From the NCBI RefSeq assembly GCF_900111305.1, contig NZ_FOGS01000004.1, positions 230,873 through 294,872 of the forward strand: 64,000 nucleotides of DNA, given 5' to 3'. The notes under the pieces are model-generated. The model did not search any database, was not told where the DNA came from, and was given only the letters and a program-made list of their open reading frames with translations. Numbering within the stretch: the first letter of the stretch is position 1; every line of letters begins with the position of its first letter. The position numbers were made by a program, and so were the translations under genes. The DNA comes from Vreelandella subterranea. GTDB taxonomy: Bacteria; Pseudomonadota; Gammaproteobacteria; Pseudomonadales; Halomonadaceae. Below, in pieces: positions 9,155-18,138 of this stretch.

Positions 9155-10201
9155 CTAGTTTGGTGCTGCTGAAGGCACGGCGTTTTCATCCAGATAGACG
9201 TCGTCGATATCCAGCGTGGAGCGTTCGCCGAGCGCGTCGATGTTGTCTTCCAGCCAGCGGTCGGCAGCGGCATGGCCCTGTTCGAACAGATGGCAAAGAA
9301 AGGCCCACTCGGCATTCAGCTTGCTGGATACCGACAGGGGTAGTAACGCGCCTTCACCACTGATGCGATGGAACAACGCCTGCTGGTAGCAGTTCTCGAT
9401 CCCCTGGGCGTCAAGCACCTGTTTAAGCATGGCGATCATGCGTACTTCTTTGATCAGCGCTGAATTGAAGGTGATTTCGTTAAGCCGGTTCATGATGGCC
9501 GACGCCGTGGTGGGTAAGGTGTCGCGTCGAATGGGGTTGATCTGAACGAGCAGAATATCGCGTGCGCTACATTCTTCCATCAGCGGGAATAGCGCCGGAT
9601 TACCCATGTAGCCGCCATCCCAGTAGGCTTCCCCATCAATCTCGACGGCCTGGAACACAAACGGCAGGCAAGCGGAGGCCATGACCGCATCCAGGCTCAT
9701 CTCATGGCGACGAAAGACCCGCTGCTTGCCTGTACGGACGTTTGTGGCAGTCACGAACAGCTTGAGCTGTTCACAGCGGCGGACCCGATCAAAGTCGATC
9801 CGTTCGGCCACAATTTCACGCAATGGATTCACGTTGAGGGGGTTGAACTGATAGGGCGAGACCAGTCGGCTCATCAGGTCCATGGCGATATAGCCGGGCG
9901 AGTGTTCAAGACTCCAGTTGCCGGTCAGCTTGTCCAGCGGTGAGCGACGGATCGGGCTTGCCATGCCCGCTCGGCTAACGGCCTGCCAGAAGTCGCGCAG
10001 TGCCTCGCGGGCGGTTTCTTTATCACCGCGGGTGAGCGCGTCGGCCATGACCACGCCGTTCATCGCACCCGCACTGGTGCCGCTGATGCCCTCGATCTCG
10101 ACCCGGGAGTCTGCCAGCAAACGGTCAATGACCCCCCAGGTGTAGGCGCCGTGAGAACCACCGCCCTGTAATGCCAGGTCTAAGGATTTAGGTTGAGCCA
10201 T
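9155..10201 (-). CDS. Patatin-like phospholipase family protein
   Basis: A 348-residue serine lipase. The oxyanion loop GGGSHGAY is at residues 13-20, the nucleophile elbow GTSAG at 41-45 (Ser43), and the catalytic Asp is in DGGYMG in the middle third. The start at 10201 is chosen because AGGAGG lies seven bases upstream; a frame open to 10291 has no such site and starts inside the neighbouring gene. It has no signal peptide, so it is probably cytoplasmic or membrane-peripheral. It lies 26 bp after the YkuD-type gene and is probably co-transcribed with it. Confidence 0.93.
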   Translation of the reverse strand: MAQPKSLDLALQGGGSHGAYTWGVIDRLLADSRVEIEGISGTSAGAMNGVVMADALTRGDKETAREALRDFWQAVSRAGMASPIRRSPLDKLTGNWSLEHSPGYIAMDLMSRLVSPYQFNPLNVNPLREIVAERIDFDRVRRCEQLKLFVTATNVRTGKQRVFRRHEMSLDAVMASACLPFVFQAVEIDGEAYWDGGYMGNPALFPLMEECSARDILLVQINPIRRDTLPTTASAIMNRLNEITFNSALIKEVRMIAMLKQVLDAQGIENCYQQALFHRISGEGALLPLSVSSKLNAEWAFLCHLFEQGHAAADRWLEDNIDALGERSTLDIDDVYLDENAVPSAAPN

Positions 10202-10227
10202 TGGTTTGCCTCCTGGGCATAGGGGCT

Positions 10228-10950
10228 TCAAAAACGCTGGGCAAGTGACGGCACGTTGGGGCAGTTGATCACCTGGGAGGTTGCGACCCATTCCTGGTCA
10301 GGGTAGTAGGCGAACACATAGTGGTCGCCCTTTAAGCTATCAATCAAGGGATAGGTGATTTCTTCGCGAACCGCCGGGCAGCCGTGGCTGCGCCCCAGCC
10401 GTCCCGTCTGATCAATAAAGGCTTCGCTGACGTAGTCGGCACCGTGGATCACGATGGCGCGCTCAAAGGCGTTGTCATTAACGTTCGCCTCCAGGCCCTC
10501 CAGACGCAGTGAATAGCCATTGCGGCCGTAGTAACTGTTCATCGTCTTAAACAGCCCGATGCTGGATTGATGGCTGTCCGGGATGTTGGAAAATGTCTCT
10601 GCCATGGCATCCCCTGAGCCTTGACCGTGGGAGACCAGCTCTTGGAACATCAGTTCATGCCGGGCCAGATCGAACACCCAGAGCCGTGGCTCAGTTGACG
10701 GCAGCGAGTAATCAATCACCGCCAAGCGCTCGGCGTGAGGGTCGCGGCAACTGAGCGCCTGCGCGGCGAGGCGAAGCGCATCCGGGCTGGCGCCTGGTGC
10801 GAGCTGAAGCAGTTGATGATTTAACGGCAGAACGCCATTCGGCGGTTCACTATCGAGTTGACTAAAAAAACTGGAAGCATGGACGGGAAGTGACACTAAC
10901 GTGGCGGGCAGCCAAATAAGCCAGGTACGAAGCGAAAAAAATGGCACCAT
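10228..10950 (-). CDS. Murein L,D-transpeptidase catalytic domain family protein (YkuD_2 type)
   Basis: A 240-residue exported protein with an N-terminal signal peptide (hydrophobic to about residue 25, VHASSFF). The catalytic motif is SHGCPAV near residue 192, preceded by IVIHGADYV. These fit the short YkuD-like family annotated as murein L,D-transpeptidase catalytic domain proteins. It should act on periplasmic peptidoglycan, but the exact reaction is unproven. It is divergent from a second, unrelated-length L,D-transpeptidase at 11077. Confidence 0.87.
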   Translation of the reverse strand: MVPFFSLRTWLIWLPATLVSLPVHASSFFSQLDSEPPNGVLPLNHQLLQLAPGASPDALRLAAQALSCRDPHAERLAVIDYSLPSTEPRLWVFDLARHELMFQELVSHGQGSGDAMAETFSNIPDSHQSSIGLFKTMNSYYGRNGYSLRLEGLEANVNDNAFERAIVIHGADYVSEAFIDQTGRLGRSHGCPAVREEITYPLIDSLKGDHYVFAYYPDQEWVATSQVINCPNVPSLAQRF

Positions 10951-11076
10951 GTAAGTCCATCCTGGAAGTGGAAAGCGATTAGGTAGTCACCAACACGCTA
11001 TGATGACAACCACGCTATGATAATAGCTAAGTACGACACACTATTGGGAACGCCATAGTAACGCAAGGAGAGGGCA

Positions 11077-12714
11077 ATGAACGAGCGGCAGCCATTAAGG
11101 CGGTGGGTGGTAGGCATGGCGCTTTGCCTGAGCGTGGGTGTGGCGGGTAGCGCGGCGGGTGCAGACAACGCGACACCAATAAGCGAGGCGCTGGAAGTGC
11201 GTTTGGCGGCGAGCGAGCAGCGTTTGCCTATCGACAGCTTCTATCAATACCGCAATTACCAGCCAGTATGGACGACCGCCGACAGTGTGGCAGCGCTTGT
11301 GGCAGGGCTCAATGAGCTTGAGCAGGACGGCATCAACCCCGAGAACTATGCAGTAGCATCGCTCATGGCGGCGTTTGAGCGCAGCCAGGCAGGCGGGGAG
11401 TCCGCCCAGGTAGCGTTTGAGTTGCAGGCGAGCCAGGCGCTGTTGCAAGCCCTTGATCATTTGAATCGTGGCCAGGTCAACCCTCGCCAGTTGAGTGCTC
11501 AATGGGATGCTGAGCGGCCGTCGCGAGGCTACTCGATGAGGGCAGTGGCCGAGGCCGTTGATCGATTGGATATTGTGGCGGCGCTTGACCAGGCACGCCC
11601 GGACTCCTCGGCGTACCGTCGATTAAGGGCGGCGTTTATTGATTTCCAAACGCGGTCATTGCAGGCGAATGCGCCTTACCTCGACCGTCGTGAAGAATCG
11701 TTGCGACCTGGCGACCAACATGATGATGTGCTGACTCTGCGGCATCGATTGACCCGCTGGGGGGAGCCGCACCTGCTGGCGGCTAACCCGCAGGCTTATC
11801 CGCAGGTAGACGCCGATGCCCCTGATCAAAGACAGTTCGACGCTCAGCTTGCGGCGGCCGTCAAACGCTTCCAACGGCGCCACCTGCTTCAGGAAGATGG
11901 CGTGGTGGGCGAGCAAACCCGCCGAGCGCTTAATGTTCCCCTGTCCTCGCGGGTCGAACAGCTCAGGGTGAATCTTGAGCGTGCGCGGTGGATGGGATCT
12001 CAGCCGGATGATGGGCCGAGTGTATGGGTTGACCTGGCCGGCTATCGGTTGCATTACACGCGGCCAGGCGGTGCGCATTGGCAGACCCGTATTGTCGTGG
12101 GCTCGCCCCAACGTGCAACGCCGGTGATTCAATCGGCGATTACCCATCTAACGTTGAATCCAAGCTGGACCATCCCGCCGACTATCATGCGTGAGGATGT
12201 ACTGCCGCGTGTTCGTGAGGATGTGGGCTATCTAGCCGAGGAGAATATTCAGGTGGTTGATTTTGACGGTAACCCGGTAAATGCCGAGGAGGTTGACTGG
12301 CAACGACCCGGCAGTGTCATGTTGCGCCAGGTGGCAGGTAGCGCGAATCCACTGGGCAGTATCGTCGTGCGCTTTCCCAATGACCATATGATCTATCTGC
12401 ACGACACGCCGGCTCAGGGACTGTTTCAGCGGCACCAGCGCGCACTGAGCTCAGGCTGCGTAAGAGTGGAAGGTGTCACCCAGTTTGCCCAGTTGCTGTT
12501 AGAGGATACCGGCAGTACGGCACAGGTGGCGAGCTTGGTGGCCAGTAGTCAAAGTGATCGGCAGCTCAGCTTGCCGCGTCGCGTGCCCATTGCGCTGCAT
12601 TATTTGACGGCCTGGCCGAATGCTGAGGGTGAGGTCGAGTTTCGGCCGGACATATACGGTCACGACGCAGCCGTGGAGTCGGCTCTCAGTCAAGCCGCGC
12701 GACTCTCTGGGTAA
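11077..12714 (+). CDS. L,D-transpeptidase with peptidoglycan-binding domain (YcbB/LdtD family)
   Basis: A 545-residue periplasmic enzyme. A signal peptide covers about residues 1-28. A central peptidoglycan-binding domain (about 215-290, AVKRFQRRHLLQEDGVVGEQTRRALN) precedes a YkuD catalytic domain (about 315-485) ending with HDTPAQGLF and SSGCVRVEG, where the Cys is the nucleophile. Family enzymes make 3-3 crosslinks in peptidoglycan. E. coli LdtD is somewhat longer. An AAGGAGA Shine-Dalgarno precedes the ATG. It converges on the M23 peptidase gene with a shared terminator between them. Confidence 0.93.
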   Translation: MNERQPLRRWVVGMALCLSVGVAGSAAGADNATPISEALEVRLAASEQRLPIDSFYQYRNYQPVWTTADSVAALVAGLNELEQDGINPENYAVASLMAAFERSQAGGESAQVAFELQASQALLQALDHLNRGQVNPRQLSAQWDAERPSRGYSMRAVAEAVDRLDIVAALDQARPDSSAYRRLRAAFIDFQTRSLQANAPYLDRREESLRPGDQHDDVLTLRHRLTRWGEPHLLAANPQAYPQVDADAPDQRQFDAQLAAAVKRFQRRHLLQEDGVVGEQTRRALNVPLSSRVEQLRVNLERARWMGSQPDDGPSVWVDLAGYRLHYTRPGGAHWQTRIVVGSPQRATPVIQSAITHLTLNPSWTIPPTIMREDVLPRVREDVGYLAEENIQVVDFDGNPVNAEEVDWQRPGSVMLRQVAGSANPLGSIVVRFPNDHMIYLHDTPAQGLFQRHQRALSSGCVRVEGVTQFAQLLLEDTGSTAQVASLVASSQSDRQLSLPRRVPIALHYLTAWPNAEGEVEFRPDIYGHDAAVESALSQAARLSG

Positions 12715-12760
12715 TCGACATAGGCCTTCAGTTTTTCAATTGCTTGGGCAGCAAAAAAAA

Positions 12761-12788
12761 AGCGCCACGGGTGTGGCGCTTTTTTTTG
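12761..12788. terminator. Bidirectional intrinsic terminator
   Basis: An 8-bp GC-rich stem (AGCGCCAC / GTGGCGCT, four-base loop) is flanked by a run of A on the left and a run of T on the right. It can stop transcripts from both the LdtD-type gene and the convergent M23 peptidase gene. Confidence 0.9.
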
Positions 12789-12801
12789 CTGAAGCCGTGG
12801 A

Positions 12802-14523
12802 TTATTCGTCATCTTCCGATGTGTTGCCGACCAAGCTGATTGTGCCGGTCTCACCGCTATCAAGCGCCGCCAGCATGGGTTCGGCCTGGCGCTGAAACGC
12901 GATGAGGGTATCGCCATCCAGGCTGGTGTTTTCGGGCAGATCAACGGTCATCGCGTTGACCGGTGAATTGTTGACGATGACTTCATAATGCAGATGCGGG
13001 CCAGTGCTGCGGCCAGTGTTGCCCGATAGCGCAATGCGCTCGCCCATTTCAATCCGCTCACCCTGGCTGACCAGCGGTTTTGATAAATGCAAATAACGGG
13101 TGCGGTAGCCGTTGTCGTGACGAACGACGATATAGCGTCCGGCGGCGTAATGGTTGGCAACCTTCTCGACGCGCCCATCGGCGGGTGCCGTGATGGGTGT
13201 ACCAATCGGCATGGCAAAATCGGTACCGTTATGCGGACTGATGCGCCCGGTGACGGGGTGCTTGCGCTGCGGGTTGAAGCCTGAACTCAGGCGGTAGTTG
13301 CCTTCAAAGGGACGGCGTGCAAAGGCAGGATCCAGGCTCGCACCTTCCGGCGTATAAAATTTATCGTCGGTCGCATTGCGCACGACGGTCAAGTTCATGC
13401 GTTCGCCCTGGTATTTAACCGCCAGCACGCGCGAGTCGAGCGTTTCGCCCTCAATCATGTCGGATTCGACGAGCACCTGAAAACGATCGCCACGACGGCT
13501 GTCGCGGCGGAAGTCGAGTTTTTTCTGAAGCAATTGGGTCAATTCGGTGACGTCGCCACTATTAAGGCCTGTCGACTGGGCCGAGCGGGCAAAGCTACCG
13601 CTGACGGTACCGGCATAAAGGCGCTGAACCGGCTCACCTTTGCGCTCAATGCCGGTGATGGCGTACTGATCTTCCTGGCGCTCGACCAGAACCCCTTCAC
13701 GGGTATTTTTCATCATGCGCAGCGACAGCAGGCGACCCTCTTCATCTAGCTGATAGTCGAAACTGTGGCCTGCACGCCAGTGGGTCAGCATTTTGGGGTC
13801 GGGTACATCGTCGAGTAGCGTGAGAACTTCGCTGTATCCCAGCCCCAACTGGTTTTGGGCCAGAACGGCAAAGGTTTCACCCGGTTCAACGATATGAGTT
13901 TCCCACTGGGGTACAAACGACTCTTCTGCAGCAAGCTCCAGATCAAGGAAAGACACATCTCCGAACAACTCGGCGCCGTAGTCTTCATAAGAGGTGGCAT
14001 CGTCCTCGTAGGAGGTGGCGTCGGCAATCTGGGTGGATGACATGTCATCAACATCCAGCATGCCGCTGGTCAATGTGCCGACCACAATGGCCATGTGCAA
14101 TGCGCCATCGTTTAGGGTGGATGCATTTGCCGGGCTCATGTCACTGAGCACGGTGGATGTAGGCGTTAGTTCACTTGCCGTTTGAAGGTCGATATTGGCT
14201 TCCGCGTCTTCAATAACGCCCAGGTCGACAATTTCGGTTGCTTTCAGGTCGCTCAGCGGAATGTTCTCGCGAGTCGCATCAAGCGCACGGGAGGCGCGGT
14301 CAATGGCATCGGCCACAGGGGTGCGTTCGTTATGCAGAGTGGGAACACCCGGGGTGGAATCGCTTGGAAGAGGGACCAGGACGCTCTCCATTGGAGCGTC
14401 GGGTTGATTCAGTTCGTTGTAGGTCGTTAACAATTTTTGTGTGCCCAGCACCGTAACCATGGTGGCTACCGGTAACAATAACAATTTATGCGTGCGGGGC
14501 AGCGAATGAAGGATTCGCAACAT
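12802..14523 (-). CDS. M23 family murein DD-endopeptidase (MepM-like)
   Basis: A 573-residue envelope peptidase anchored by an N-terminal transmembrane segment (KLLLLPVATMVTVLGT). It has a LysM/OapA-like module (VEPGETFAVLAQNQLGLG), a Csd3-like linker domain and a C-terminal M23 domain with zinc ligands in HNGTDFAMP and HLHYEV. Such enzymes cut peptidoglycan crosslinks to allow growth. The start at 14523 (MLRILHSLP) is preferred over a frame open to 14601 because it gives a normal signal anchor; its Shine-Dalgarno is weak. About residues 195-205 contain a short tandem repeat (ATSYEDDATSYED). Confidence 0.92.
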   Translation of the reverse strand: MLRILHSLPRTHKLLLLPVATMVTVLGTQKLLTTYNELNQPDAPMESVLVPLPSDSTPGVPTLHNERTPVADAIDRASRALDATRENIPLSDLKATEIVDLGVIEDAEANIDLQTASELTPTSTVLSDMSPANASTLNDGALHMAIVVGTLTSGMLDVDDMSSTQIADATSYEDDATSYEDYGAELFGDVSFLDLELAAEESFVPQWETHIVEPGETFAVLAQNQLGLGYSEVLTLLDDVPDPKMLTHWRAGHSFDYQLDEEGRLLSLRMMKNTREGVLVERQEDQYAITGIERKGEPVQRLYAGTVSGSFARSAQSTGLNSGDVTELTQLLQKKLDFRRDSRRGDRFQVLVESDMIEGETLDSRVLAVKYQGERMNLTVVRNATDDKFYTPEGASLDPAFARRPFEGNYRLSSGFNPQRKHPVTGRISPHNGTDFAMPIGTPITAPADGRVEKVANHYAAGRYIVVRHDNGYRTRYLHLSKPLVSQGERIEMGERIALSGNTGRSTGPHLHYEVIVNNSPVNAMTVDLPENTSLDGDTLIAFQRQAEPMLAALDSGETGTISLVGNTSEDDE

Positions 14524-15023
14524 GGGTAAATGGACCGCCGAGTTCGTGATTTTAAAGTAACAAAAGTGAATAAACCCACGAACCTTAACCCATGATAGCA
14601 AGGGTTCCTAGACTGTATATGCATACATAAAATGGACTTACGCTCAAATGCGCAAGAATATCGCATAACCAGCTATTTTCGAACGCCGTTTGCTAAAAAA
14701 TGTAATGGTTGGCACCAAACATCCTTGTCATAGGCTGTACAGGTTGAAAAAGTTTCGAACTTCCATGCGCTTAGCTAAAGAAGCATAGGCCTATTTCTGT
14801 TCATGGAAAACATCAATGTAAGTAGTGTCTAATAAATTAGTACGAAAACGCTTCTCATAAGTGGCCCTGATAACGACTCGAGGTCGCCGTCAGGGCACGT
14901 CCTTCAGATAAACGTCTTGCAGAATAGTTAGTTCAGGTTACGGTAATCCGGGCCATAAGCTGGCACTATGGTTTTATCGAAAGCTTGGCGATTGTTTCGC
15001 TGTTTTGCGTCGGGGAAATCGAA
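14524..15023. other. 500-bp intergenic region with a two-part hairpin
   Basis: No convincing coding sequence was seen. It holds the divergent promoters of the M23 and LysR genes. At 14864-14896 a 7-bp stem (GCCCTGA / TCAGGGC) encloses a 4-bp stem (CGAC / GTCG) across a symmetric three-base internal loop. There is no adjacent T tract, so a structured RNA or protein site is possible, but nothing is recognised. Confidence 0.5.
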
Positions 15024-15938
15024 ATGTCTCGGGTAACACTTGCACAGTGGCAGATGTTAGCCGCCGTGGTTGACCATGGGGGGTTTGCTCGGGCCGCCGA
15101 GGCCGTGCATAAAAGTCCCTCAACGCTAAACCACGCGGTACACAAACTGGAAGAACAGCTAGGGGTTCAGGTGCTTGAGCCGATAGGGCGCCAGGTTCGC
15201 CTGACAGAGGCTGGCGAGTTACTTCTGAGGCGGGCGCGTCAGCTGATTGAAAGCTCCGAGTCGCTGGAAGACGTAGCCTCCCGGTTGGCCGCCGGACTGG
15301 AGGCAGAGGTCGTGCTCGCCATCGATCAGGTGTTTCCCGCGGCAGCCCAGGCGAAAGCGCTGGAGCGTTTTTCTGAAGCCTATCCCCAGGTGCGGGTACA
15401 GCTGTTTGAAAGCGTCTTAAATGGCGGCATTGAAATGCTATACGATGGCCGCGCGGACCTGGTGATATCGGGTATCGAGGCGCAAGGGTTTCTAGGGGAG
15501 CCGCTGGTCATGGTGAAGTTTGTCGCCGTTGCCCACCCCACCCATGCGCTGCATCGGTTGGGGAGGTCGCTGGATCTGCGCGACCTTGCCCAGCACCGTC
15601 AGCTGGTAGTGCGGGATTCCGCACTTCGCCAATCGACTAACGCGGGCTGGTTGAAAGCCGAGCAGCGCTGGACGGTGAGCCATCTGAACACCTCGCTGGA
15701 TATGCTCAAGCGTGGTCTCGGCTTTGCCTGGATGCCGGAAACGCGCATTGAACAAGAGCTCCGTGATGGACAGCTCAAACCATTGCCACTGGCAGCGGGC
15801 AGTATTAGAGAAGTTCCTATCCAATTGATTTTTCGCGATCAGGACAGGGCAGGGCCGGCGGCTCATGCGATGGCTGCAGCGCTGCGTCAGGCGGTGAGTG
15901 AGTGTGCTCCCGAGGATTCGATTGCATCGAATGAATAG
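15024..15938 (+). CDS. LysR family transcriptional regulator
   Basis: A 304-residue LysR regulator. The N-terminal winged helix (about 1-65) reads LAQWQMLAAVVDHGGFARAA, then KSPSTLNHAVHKLEEQLGV. A LysR substrate-binding domain follows from about residue 90. The start at 15024 has GGGGA nine bases upstream; an earlier in-frame start at 14985 lacks one. It is followed 76 bp later by the glutathionyl-hydroquinone reductase gene on the same strand, which is a plausible target or co-transcribed partner. The ligand is unknown. Confidence 0.92.
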   Translation: MSRVTLAQWQMLAAVVDHGGFARAAEAVHKSPSTLNHAVHKLEEQLGVQVLEPIGRQVRLTEAGELLLRRARQLIESSESLEDVASRLAAGLEAEVVLAIDQVFPAAAQAKALERFSEAYPQVRVQLFESVLNGGIEMLYDGRADLVISGIEAQGFLGEPLVMVKFVAVAHPTHALHRLGRSLDLRDLAQHRQLVVRDSALRQSTNAGWLKAEQRWTVSHLNTSLDMLKRGLGFAWMPETRIEQELRDGQLKPLPLAAGSIREVPIQLIFRDQDRAGPAAHAMAAALRQAVSECAPEDSIASNE

Positions 15939-16014
15939 CGCTAAAACATCCGCTTGAGTCGAGTGTTCCCAGGCGTATGCTGAATCAACGCTAATCGCTT
16001 TGAGGAGATACACC

Positions 16015-17010
16015 ATGGGGCTGCTGATTGACGGCAAATGGCACGACCAGTGGTACGACACCAAGAAACACGGGGGCGAGTTCGTCCGAGAATCGGCCCA
16101 GCTACGCGACTGGGTAGGGGATCATCCTGGAGTCGAGGGTAGCAGCTACCCGGCTGAAACGAACCGTTACCATCTATATGTATCGCTGGCCTGCCCCTGG
16201 GCGCACCGCACGCTGATCATGCGAGCCCTCAAGGGGCTCGAGTCGGTTATCGGGACGTCCCACGTCAGCCCGTTAATGCTTGACCAGGGATGGACGTACC
16301 ATCAAGACGAAGGTGCCAGCGGCGATCCTGTCAATGGGGTCGAGTTTCATCGCCAGCTTTATACAATGACTGATCCCCACTATACAGGGCGTGTCACCGT
16401 TCCCGTGCTGTGGGACAAGCAGCGTAACGCGATCGTCAATAATGAATCGGCTGATCTGGTGCGTATACTCAATGACGCCTTTGATGAGCTGACCGGCAAC
16501 GATCTGGATTTCTACCCCGATGACTTGCGCGACGTGATTGACGAGGTCAATGCCGACGTTTATGACCACATCAATAATGGCGTTTACAAGTCAGGTTTTG
16601 CCACCGAGCAGCACGTTTACGAAAAACACGTCAAGGCACTGTTCGATGCCCTGGAACGTATGGAAAAGCGCTTGGGGCAACATCGTTACCTGGCAGGTGA
16701 GTGGTTGACCGAGGCGGATATTCGCCTGTTTACCACCTTGATTCGCTTCGATGCGGTGTATTATGGCCATTTCAAGTGCAACGTGAAGCGTATTGAGGAC
16801 TTCCCCAATCTCTCCAACTACGTGCGCGAGATTTATCAGTGGCCGGGAGTGGCGGAGACGGTCAACATGGACCACATCAAACGCCACTATTATTACAGTC
16901 ACGACACCATCAATCCCACGCGCATCGTTCCGGTGGGGCCGGCGCTGGACTTTGATCGTCCGCATGATCGCGAACGCTTGTCCGGGAAGGGAATACGCCG
17001 CAAGGCCTGA
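16015..17010 (+). CDS. Glutathionyl-hydroquinone reductase (YqjG/Xi-class GST)
   Basis: A 331-residue glutathione transferase of the Xi class. The active-site cysteine lies in SLACPWAHR near residue 63, and the all-helical C-terminal domain follows. These enzymes remove glutathione from glutathionyl-hydroquinones and protect against quinones. The ATG at 16015 follows GAGGAG by seven bases, so the earlier in-frame ATG at 16000 is unlikely. It ends before a long stem-loop shared with the convergent PRC-barrel gene. Confidence 0.92.
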   Translation: MGLLIDGKWHDQWYDTKKHGGEFVRESAQLRDWVGDHPGVEGSSYPAETNRYHLYVSLACPWAHRTLIMRALKGLESVIGTSHVSPLMLDQGWTYHQDEGASGDPVNGVEFHRQLYTMTDPHYTGRVTVPVLWDKQRNAIVNNESADLVRILNDAFDELTGNDLDFYPDDLRDVIDEVNADVYDHINNGVYKSGFATEQHVYEKHVKALFDALERMEKRLGQHRYLAGEWLTEADIRLFTTLIRFDAVYYGHFKCNVKRIEDFPNLSNYVREIYQWPGVAETVNMDHIKRHYYYSHDTINPTRIVPVGPALDFDRPHDRERLSGKGIRRKA

Positions 17011-17025
17011 TCAGGCGCCCGGAAA

Positions 17026-17055
17026 CCAGAAAGCCACCTGGCGGTGGCTTTCTGG
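17026..17055. terminator. Perfect 13-bp stem-loop between convergent genes
   Basis: CCAGAAAGCCACC pairs perfectly with GGTGGCTTTCTGG around the loop TGGC. No long T tract follows, but AAAG/CTTT inside the stem gives U-rich flanks. It sits 15 bp after the hydroquinone reductase gene and 57 bp after the PRC-barrel gene and probably serves both. Confidence 0.7.
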
Positions 17056-17112
17056 ACTGTTTCGCAAAGGGAATTCGCTCCGCGAAAGGAACCTGCGCGA
17101 TCAGTCTGACAT

Positions 17113-17610
17113 TTATTCTTCGTTGATTTCTTCGTCAGGATCAATGGCCTCGCGGGTTGTTTGCCAGGCGCTTTGGACACCCTCTTCGGTGCTTTGCCAG
17201 GCATCGCGTGCATTTGCCTTGGTCTGCTCCCACCAGTCGCGGTCATAGGTGGGGAAAGATTTTACTTCCTCTTCCGAGGCGCTGATGAGAACGCGATGCT
17301 CAGTATCGTCACCGTCAGTATCGGTTTCCAGGCTGAAGTAGTCGGTGTCGACGACGATTTCTCGACCGCCCAGACCAAGGACAGAGCCGCTTTCGACGAC
17401 CAGAGCACTGACCTGCATCTCTTCGTTCAGCAGAATGTCGTCCACATCGCCGATTTCTTCGTTGATATCGCCCTCGAGATAAACATCGGCCCCCATGATC
17501 TCGTCGGCGGAATACATGCCTTGAGGCGCGTCTGTCGCAGCGTTGGCATTGAAAGCGGCTCCGCTAAGTAGGACTGCACTTACGGCAGTGGTAATCATTG
17601 ACTTACGCAT
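17113..17610 (-). CDS. Exported PRC-barrel domain protein
   Basis: A 165-residue protein with a cleavable signal peptide (MRKSMITTAVSAVLLSGAAF, cleavage near NANA-AT). It has a PRC-barrel-like domain at about 30-105 (MYSADEIMGADVYL, DVDDILLNEEMQVSALVVE) and an acidic, aspartate/glutamate-rich C-terminus (DPDEEINEE). PRC-barrel domains bind proteins or sense surfaces; the role here is unknown. The start at 17610 has AGGGA upstream and gives a normal signal peptide. The acidic composition fits export in a halophile. Confidence 0.85.
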   Translation of the reverse strand: MRKSMITTAVSAVLLSGAAFNANAATDAPQGMYSADEIMGADVYLEGDINEEIGDVDDILLNEEMQVSALVVESGSVLGLGGREIVVDTDYFSLETDTDGDDTEHRVLISASEEEVKSFPTYDRDWWEQTKANARDAWQSTEEGVQSAWQTTREAIDPDEEINEE

Positions 17611-18138
17611 AGCATCTTTCCCTGTGGCTAAAATATGGATATCCAATTAATGCACCCATCAGGCTAGACGAAATGTGACATGGTGCAAGGAGGAGGCGAA
17701 CGAAAAAAACGCTGAAATGGCTGGTCAGGTACTCGCGGCGGTGTTAGGATGCGCACTCCTCGCATGTGCTGACCCCACCATCAAGACGATAAGCGTTTGC
17801 CTGTGTAGCCATGAGCCGTTTTCGATACGCTCCCTACAAAGCAACGTTTGCTGGAACATCTCGCTCAGGCCAGATGTTGACTGCTGTGAAGATGGCGCGC
17901 CTCCAGTATTTCACCAAACGGGTGAAATCGGCGCAACAAGGTCGCCACGGCGGATTGAGCCGCTATCAAGCTGTCAATCCGGATGCTGGGTGCGACCGGC
18001 GTCTCCGACTCCACCGATGACGATATCCGCTATGCGGAGCCATGTTCTTTGATGCTGCCTTGACGTGCGCATCATTAACGAGTCAGAGACGCTTACGATG
18101 TTTTTTGCCGGAACAACCGGCCTACCAAGGTGTGATTA
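17611..18138. other. 528-bp region with no clear gene; possible decayed lipoprotein gene
   Basis: No intact gene is recognised. At 17688-17696 a strong AGGAGG-like site is followed by ACG (17700) and codons reading KKTLKWLV, as if an ATG start had been lost. A neighbouring frame continues as VLAAVLGCALLACADP, a lipoprotein signal with a lipobox, and stays open to 18052. Hairpins lie at 17908-17928 (8-bp stem ATTTCACC / GGTGAAAT) and 18107-18121 (GCCGG / CCGGC). It also contains the 5' leader of the DEAD-box helicase gene. Confidence 0.4.
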
